From positions 7,254,001 through 7,318,000 of the forward strand of contig CM034099.1 of assembly GCA_019914945.1 (NCBI GenBank): a stretch of DNA of 64,000 nt. Direction: 5' to 3'. A program made the position numbers and the translations under genes. Numbering within the stretch: the stretch's first letter is position 1; every line of letters starts with the position of its first letter. The notes below the pieces were generated by a model. It was not told the DNA's origin. It saw only the letters and a program-made list of their open reading frames with translations, and made no database searches. Positions 58,665 through 64,000 of this stretch are shown one piece after another. Origin of the DNA: Typha latifolia (lineage: Eukaryota > Streptophyta > Magnoliopsida > Poales > Typhaceae).

Positions 58665-61369
58665 CAAGAGAGATGTAGAAGCTAAAGAAAGAAGGCATTG
58701 GAGGATCATTGAATAGACACAATGGAAAGAGAGAAGATTTAATATTGATTTTATTCAGATAACATTAAGTGAAACAATATTTCGCGTATTCCAGCCATGT
58801 CCTGAATATAGAGCGATAAACTTTGGTCAGCAACTATCTGAAACCATAAGATCTTGCAACAAAATCTTTTTAACTATAAAAGTATAGCTCTAGAATTTTC
58901 TTTGCTGGTAAAAGGAACTAAAGTTTTGACAAACTTATCATAAGGCAATACGAGAAACCAAAACAAATATCATAAGGTTCTCAGTTTCAATCTTCCTACA
59001 TCTTGCTGTAGATTGACTTTGTAAGAAACTTATAAGGGGAACACTTTCAGAACCTCAATCAAACTTGTAGCACTGAATATGAGATATTCCTACTACCACT
59101 GGCAACACTGAATTTATTGGATTCACCTTTTTGAATAAGTAGCCTATTCAACCCCACAATTTACAGCACGCCGGAGGTATATCACTGTCTTAAGTCTTCA
59201 CTTCTTGCTTGGGGCTCAAAGAGCCAAAAATAGGAGAATTTACAATCATAGCCCTCTAATAACTAATAACTAATAACTATCTTAATGTTCTATTCTTCTT
59301 TTTTCTTCATCTTCACTATTCAGATGAAGCTCAGGATACAAATGATGTGATAAAATAACTTGTATTTTACTGGAGAAAATATTCAACAAAATAAATACAT
59401 TGCGAGTTGTTTCACACTTCCATTACTAGAGAATCTACAAAAGAAAGCAGATCTGAATGAAATGGACCCAATAGAATCTTCTCCCACACATCATATTCAT
59501 ATAGGCTTTTGTATTATGCTGACTAAAAGCAGAAAACTGTAAACAGGATAATCAGGAAATGCATGCATCAAAATAACAAACTTCATTTTTCTGCTTGATG
59601 CACCATATAATGATATAACAAAAAATGCAATGACATACAAGAATAATGTCAAGGTGGTGGGGATCAACGTTTCCTAGTAGCCCTCAACTCATATTTTGAC
59701 CTATATAAAGATTTTCTATATACATATATATATATATATGGTTCCTTATCTAATCCCTATATAGATAACAAAAAAAATCAATTAAAACTAAGCTTATTGG
59801 AATATTGAACAGATGATACGATAGAAGTCATGTCATTTCCACCTTTAGCTTGTTTATATGCTGAGAAGTCATGCCATAATGTCATCATTGTCATACTCTA
59901 CCATCAATTTTTACTTCTTCTGGATAGAAAGAGGCTTAATGTGAAAAATCTCTTAACTATTGGTCTCTCCTTATTCAACAAAGCTTTATCAATCATATGG
60001 TCAAAGTGATTGGCGATAATGGCTCTAAATGATAGTTTTCTTGGTAGTATCATGGAAATTCATTAATCTTCTGATCCATCAACAGCCATGTGCCTCCACA
60101 TTGATAGTCAAGAGACTCAATAAGTCAATAACCAAGCATTGCATGGAAGCCTCTTCGCTGCAGTCAATCCATGAAATTTGGAAGCCTTTTAGCATTATAT
60201 TAACATTGTCGGTGTTTTCTTTGGCATAGAAAGTAGCAGCTTCTTCTGGGTTATACAATAGTTCAACTATTATACCATCTAAGACTTCTTAGCATCAAAT
60301 TCTAGGGCATCACTAGAGCTGATTTTACATGCCACACATCCAAAGGCAAGTAGATGTTGAGATAAAATTATGATGACAGTAGGGCAACAATCATACAGCT
60401 GTGTATATAGAAATTGAAAGAGGCACGCATTAACATGATATATGTAGCACCAAATAAACGCATCCTTTCTTAAGCCAAGAAATTCGAACCTATACTGTCA
60501 CCCATTATAATCCCCCATCCTACAAAAGAATCTATCCAATTCATGAACACACCCCTTAAATATGCCATTCATAATACTCGACCAAAAGAAGCTAAGCATC
60601 ACAAAACAAGGACCAACATCATCATTAAACGAAGGCCAAAGATTCCCAAAATCCAAGCTTAATATGTGAATATATTCACCCACGACATTACCCACTCCTG
60701 GTGCATTGATCCACCACTAGAAGCAACAGATCATAAAATAAACAATAACCAGACCATAAAACCTAATCCTTATCCCTAATTCCAACCCCTATCAACACAT
60801 AAGGGTAGTACATGAAAACCATAGATTTCAATGCCCACTTCAACAGAACCAGTAAAAGATCCAACCATCACAATAACCAAGGAAGGAGAGTACGAGAGAC
60901 AGAGAGGTATGAATGCATTCGCCCACATCATTTCCCATTCCCCACGCATCGATCCACCACTGCAAGCAACATCCAAGATCACAAAGCGAACAGTTACCAA
61001 ACCCTAAATCACAAATCTCATAAAATATTCCTAATCCTAGCAACGGAGAAGCTAAAGCAGACCACAAACAGAACGACATTCGACAAAAAGATCGAAGCTT
61101 TCCTCTTCCCAGCTCAACAAAATCTGGAAAGAGCGAACCTACTCCACATGTATCACGCGATCACCCAACTTAGTCAAATCAAGAACATCGTGCGAGAAGA
61201 AAGACCCAATCTTGATACATGAACCTAACGGTCACCGACATCCCTTCCCCCATCCCCCACGCATCGATCCACCGCAACAAATATCAGTAATTAGAACACA
61301 AGCCCAACCACATTCGACTTAAAATCCAACATTATTACCACGCAAGATCCAACCCATCACAAAAAATCA

Positions 61370-61427
<58 letters not shown>

Positions 61428-61720
61428 CGACTCCTTGGGAGCAGCACGGGCGGCGTCGAGTGGGCCCCGCGAAGAGCGCCGTCCTCGCCGAGGACGGAGA
61501 GGTTGCTTGCGTCGGCGGTGGCGTTGTTTACGAGGCGTCCGCGGCGGTCGAAGCAGGACGCGGCGGGCCACGAGTTGGGGAGGCGTGTCTGCCAGACGCC
61601 GGCAATCGACGTCAGCTGCATCACCACCGTCCAGATCAGCGCGCTAGTCCCCACCCGCAAGATCCAGCGGCGCAGGCGGCGCCGCGGCAAGAGCTTCCGA
61701 GACCTCGCCTCGTCCGCCAT
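53968..61720 (-). CDS. O-fucosyltransferase family protein (Golgi type II membrane)
   Basis: Eight exons on the minus strand: 61720-61432, 56063-55996, 55845-55757, 55675-55522, 55437-55148, 55056-54852, 54775-54618 and 54229-53968, giving 504 residues. A basic cytosolic N-terminus precedes a membrane anchor at about 20-42 ([20 protein letters not shown]). The catalytic region has [19 protein letters not shown] (GDP-fucose-binding G-G-x-N-Q-x-R motif), [14 protein letters not shown], the basic HLRYEMDM motif with its conserved Arg, and [35 protein letters not shown] segment near the end is also family-typical. Family knowledge: these plant enzymes are predicted to transfer fucose from GDP-fucose to protein or cell-wall acceptors in the Golgi. 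The exact substrate is unknown here. Exon 1 is strongly GC-rich, unlike the later exons. The 5.4-kb intron 1 starts with a non-consensus A/GTCGGT donor followed at once by a (CT)n tract. It was chosen because it joins [12 protein letters not shown] in frame, as in the family. Confidence 0.88.
58504..58662. repeat. (TAA)n / (TTA)n inverted compound microsatellite
   Basis: An (AAT)n block (58504-58554) runs directly into (TTA)n (58555-58595). A short CTAGTACTAGTAG-containing bridge follows, then a second (TAA)n block (58630-58660). The blocks are complementary, so either strand can fold into a long AT hairpin. Confidence 0.92.
60660..61335. repeat. Three diverged direct repeats inside intron 1
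   Basis: Each copy carries GCAT(T/C)GATCCACC, at 60703, 60946 and 61261 (offsets 243 and 315 bp). In each it is preceded by a C-rich CCCA..C.C segment and followed by GCAACA..AT.A and C.AACCA-like sequence. The first two copies are the most alike. Confidence 0.65.
61372..61425. repeat. (GA)n microsatellite at the 5' end of intron 1
   Basis: About 27 GA units. In the transcript it is a (CU)n pyrimidine tract starting about five nucleotides after the exon 1 donor. Confidence 0.95.
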
Positions 61721-63670
61721 CGCCTCTCGGCGGCGGTCGCGTAGTTCCAAAGAGAAGCCGGAAATAATTCGAGATCAACGAGAGGGGGAAATGGTAAAAG
61801 GGACCTCCCTCTTTCCAATTGCAAAGAATAGACTATAAAGAGAAGTTAGCGATGTCAGAAAGCGGAGTACGAACTACGAAGGGGACAATCCGCCCGCCGA
61901 TAGACTGAGTAGCCTGGAGGGAATTAGGAGGCTTTTTTTTTTTAATATTTTATTTTTCCTTTATTAATTCTAAATCTTTATTTCACCAACCGCAGTGACC
62001 AATCAACGAAAATTTCCCTTTTATTAAAAATTATTATTATTACATGTGTTATTATATTAACAACGAAAATATACCAAAAGGTAGGTGATAAACAATTAAT
62101 TTTACAACAGATAACTTTCAATTTTCAATATTAATTTCTTATCAAAATCGAATCCAATCCAAATTTTTTTTTTCCCACTTTCGCTTTGACAGCGTGGAAG
62201 AGGGGAGAGAGACGGAGGGGAGTGGGACAGGTGGCAAGCAAGAAGAAGAGTACAAATATGATATACTCCAATCTCGTGCGACATTTCCTCCGACTGGAAT
62301 GGCGCCAAAAGTCATGCCATGTATACAGACACGTGGCACAACCTCAATGCGTCGTTGGCAGTTCTCGTAGGATTTGCGATGAAACTGACGGCGGATTGGG
62401 CTGGCTGGGTTTGGTAGGTTTAGACATACATTTATTTAACTTGAAAGACGAAAAATATTTATGCAAAAATTTAGCATTAGTTTTTTAGGCTACTTTTACA
62501 ATAAGACCCTTGGATTAACATTACTTATCTCCACATACGACCTTTGATAGAACTCTATTTTGTAATACAAACACTTTTCGCAATGCAATCTTAAAAGTTT
62601 CTTCCAAGTATATTGAGAGTTGTTGACCAGATCAAAAGAGTTTACTTTCAAAATTATTTACTCAGGTAGTCCATCCTCCAAACTTAGTATGAAAAAAAGG
62701 TCTACTTTTTTCTTACACTATACTGTATGCCACTTTATGGTTTCGGTTAAAAGAACATTATTTACACTATTTTTTTTTCATCTTTTCATTCACTTTATAT
62801 CACATCAAAATTAACTGTTATATTTTTATTCTAAAATATAAGTGAATATAAAAATAATTATTTCTAAAATAAAATTCTCATTTTAAGAATAACAAAAAAT
62901 AATATCTATTCTAGAATTGATTCCGCTTGAATACAAAAAAATATAAACTACTCCTACTATATTTTTTAGTTGCAAAGGAAGCTCAGCAAGTCTTCCATAA
63001 TAATGCAAGATGACTGCTCTCTGCTAGTTTATGCCCACTAATTACAAGTGCAAAATCAGGTAGTGGGGGAAAGAAATCCCTGAACAATAGTTCAATCGCA
63101 TGAAGTGTTTTGCAATCAAAGTTTCATTCAACAATCAATGTGCAATAGTTGAAATCAAAGAATTTAACAAATCTTAACAAAATCTGAATAAACCCTTATT
63201 ATTAATAATTAAACAATAAGGGCTAAAAATACAGTAGAAAAAAAAAAACAACTCAAAATGACAGCCTAACACCATATGTGCCATGCTAATATATAAATGA
63301 TCCAATTATGGTGCAAAATGAATGATAAGATCAAACCCACATTGCATAGAAGCACCTGTGCGGAGATTGATAGCTACTGGATATCCTTGATTTTACAAGA
63401 AACTATCAACATCTAAGAACTGCAGATTCAAGATGCTCTTCAAGTCCAGTAAACAAGTTCTTCTGGATCTTCTATTCTTCTCGGATTAAATTGTTCCTAC
63501 AGCTACCTCTTGGCCTTGTGCTGTACTGACCTCCATACGTATGCCATATGACATAGCTTCCCTTTGGGTAGCTACAGTCATCCATCCGGCACAGGCAAAA
63601 TGTATTTTAGCCGATAGACTTAACAATCCAGTAGGACTTGTCAAATTGCCTAACCTTACACTATCCTTAG
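61721..63670. other. Intergenic region between O-fucosyltransferase and GAUT genes
   Basis: Includes the O-fucosyltransferase promoter on the left and GAUT 3' sequence on the right. A GC-richer piece at 62.18-62.42 kb contains ACACGTGGC (near 62330), a G-box/ABRE-type core. No gene is supported. Confidence 0.45.
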
Positions 63671-63915
63671 CTATAAATGTACATTGCACTCATCCAGAAA
63701 CCGCTCTTCTTGCGTAAGAAATTTCTTCCAGTACTTCTTGTGATCTGGTATACCTAATTCAAGCCAAGGTTTCATGTTGCCATTATAATGCAACGATATA
63801 GCACTGCTTATAGCATCCTCACTGATATCATAATCATAGCCAAGCCCTGATAAACTCCATGTGTCATTCAAGGGATAAATGAGATCTTGAAAGGCCAGTA
63901 AGCTTATGGGCAGTG
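63671..63915 (-). CDS. C-terminal exon of a GAUT7-like glycosyltransferase (partial)
   Basis: Last coding exon of a GT8-family galacturonosyltransferase; the rest lies beyond the right edge. Visible residues include LPISLLAFQDLIYPLNDTW, LSGLGYDYDI and the diagnostic GT8/GAUT tail HYNGNMKPWLELGIPDHKKY followed by WKKFLTQEERFLDECNVHL and stop. The ECNV ending is typical of GAUT7. GAUT7 has little or no catalytic activity itself and anchors GAUT1 in the Golgi homogalacturonan-synthesising complex for pectin. The exon start is placed at 63915, after a CTGCAG acceptor on the minus strand. The open frame continues further, and an alternative acceptor a few bases upstream is possible. Confidence 0.82.
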
Positions 63916-64000
63916 CTGCAGCTTGCAAGGACGCCCCCTTCCTACTTTGGAACTGTAATATCAGCAAATACAGCACGAACTTTAGAGCCAAAATTAAAAA

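Larger units (their letters stand above)
56064..61431. other. Long first intron of the O-fucosyltransferase gene
   Basis: A 5.37-kb intron with no independent gene recognised. Contents are a (GA) run with TTTACGTGG near 56465-56500, TTCGAA palindromes near 57190-57256, a CT-rich 57.4-57.85 kb segment that reads like degenerate retroelement DNA, the TAA/TTA inverted microsatellite at 58.5 kb, three diverged repeats at 60.66-61.33 kb and the (GA)n tract at the donor end. Confidence 0.5.

Noticed and set aside
1..64000. CRISPR arrays, operons or bacterial-type systems
   Set aside because: The window is clearly plant nuclear DNA; repeats present are microsatellites, transposable-element pieces and the palindrome array.

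Overview
This window is plant nuclear DNA. It has AT-rich intergenic sequence, intron-rich genes with GT-AG and a few GC-AG splice sites, many microsatellites, small inverted-repeat elements and a Ty1/copia relic. The gene set includes a CNL resistance gene, NAC factors, Euonymus-type (EUL) lectins, a P-class PPR protein, a plant O-fucosyltransferase and a GAUT glycosyltransferase. A GC-rich first exon followed by AT-rich later exons in the O-fucosyltransferase, and a milder version of this elsewhere, fits a monocot with a moderately compact genome, perhaps yam-like. The species assignment is a guess.

Layout. 1.76-4.26 kb (+): five-exon SEC14/CRAL-TRIO lipid-transfer protein. 8.19-9.16 kb (+): intronless RING-H2 E3 ligase with a 5'UTR intron. 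10.6-13.4 kb (-): three-exon cytosolic pyruvate kinase. 14.3-14.7 kb: a Mutator-like MITE with perfect 9-bp target duplications. 15.9-20.6 kb (-): eight-exon nucleolar RRM protein (MKI67 FHA-domain-interacting/NIFK-like) with a telo-box upstream. 22.9-25.55 kb (-): single-exon CC-NB-LRR gene. 25.6-32.2 kb: intergenic, with an isolated GC-rich patch dense in ACGT-core elements. 32.2-33.4 kb (-): NAC factor of the NAM/ANAC046-087 type. 39.3-41.0 kb (-): EULS3-type lectin with a five-unit tandem repeat in its N-terminal arm. 41.5-42.3 kb (-): a decayed tandem lectin paralogue. 42.8-43.35 kb: copia integrase relic. 43.9-44.56 kb: probable LTR-like sequence with eight palindromes on a 63-bp/21-bp period. 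45.1-46.35 kb (-): second NAC factor (NAP-like). 48.4-51.7 kb (+): large intronless PPR protein. 54.0-61.7 kb (-): eight-exon O-fucosyltransferase with a 5.4-kb first intron. 63.67 kb to the right edge (-): last exon of a GAUT7-like glycosyltransferase.

How they fit together. There is no operon-like logic. The genes are mostly independent housekeeping, cell-wall and stress functions. The one suggestive grouping is NAC - lectin - lectin relic - NAC, all on the minus strand. NAC and EULS3 families are both known for stress, ABA or senescence responses, so shared chromatin or coregulation is possible but unproven. The most unusual signals are the phased CGTTCGAACG palindrome array, the GC-AG intron shared by both lectin copies, the lectin stop codon split by an intron, the MHD-to-MHH change in the CNL protein and the intact MITE. 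All exon boundaries were read by eye from splice consensus and reading-frame continuity.
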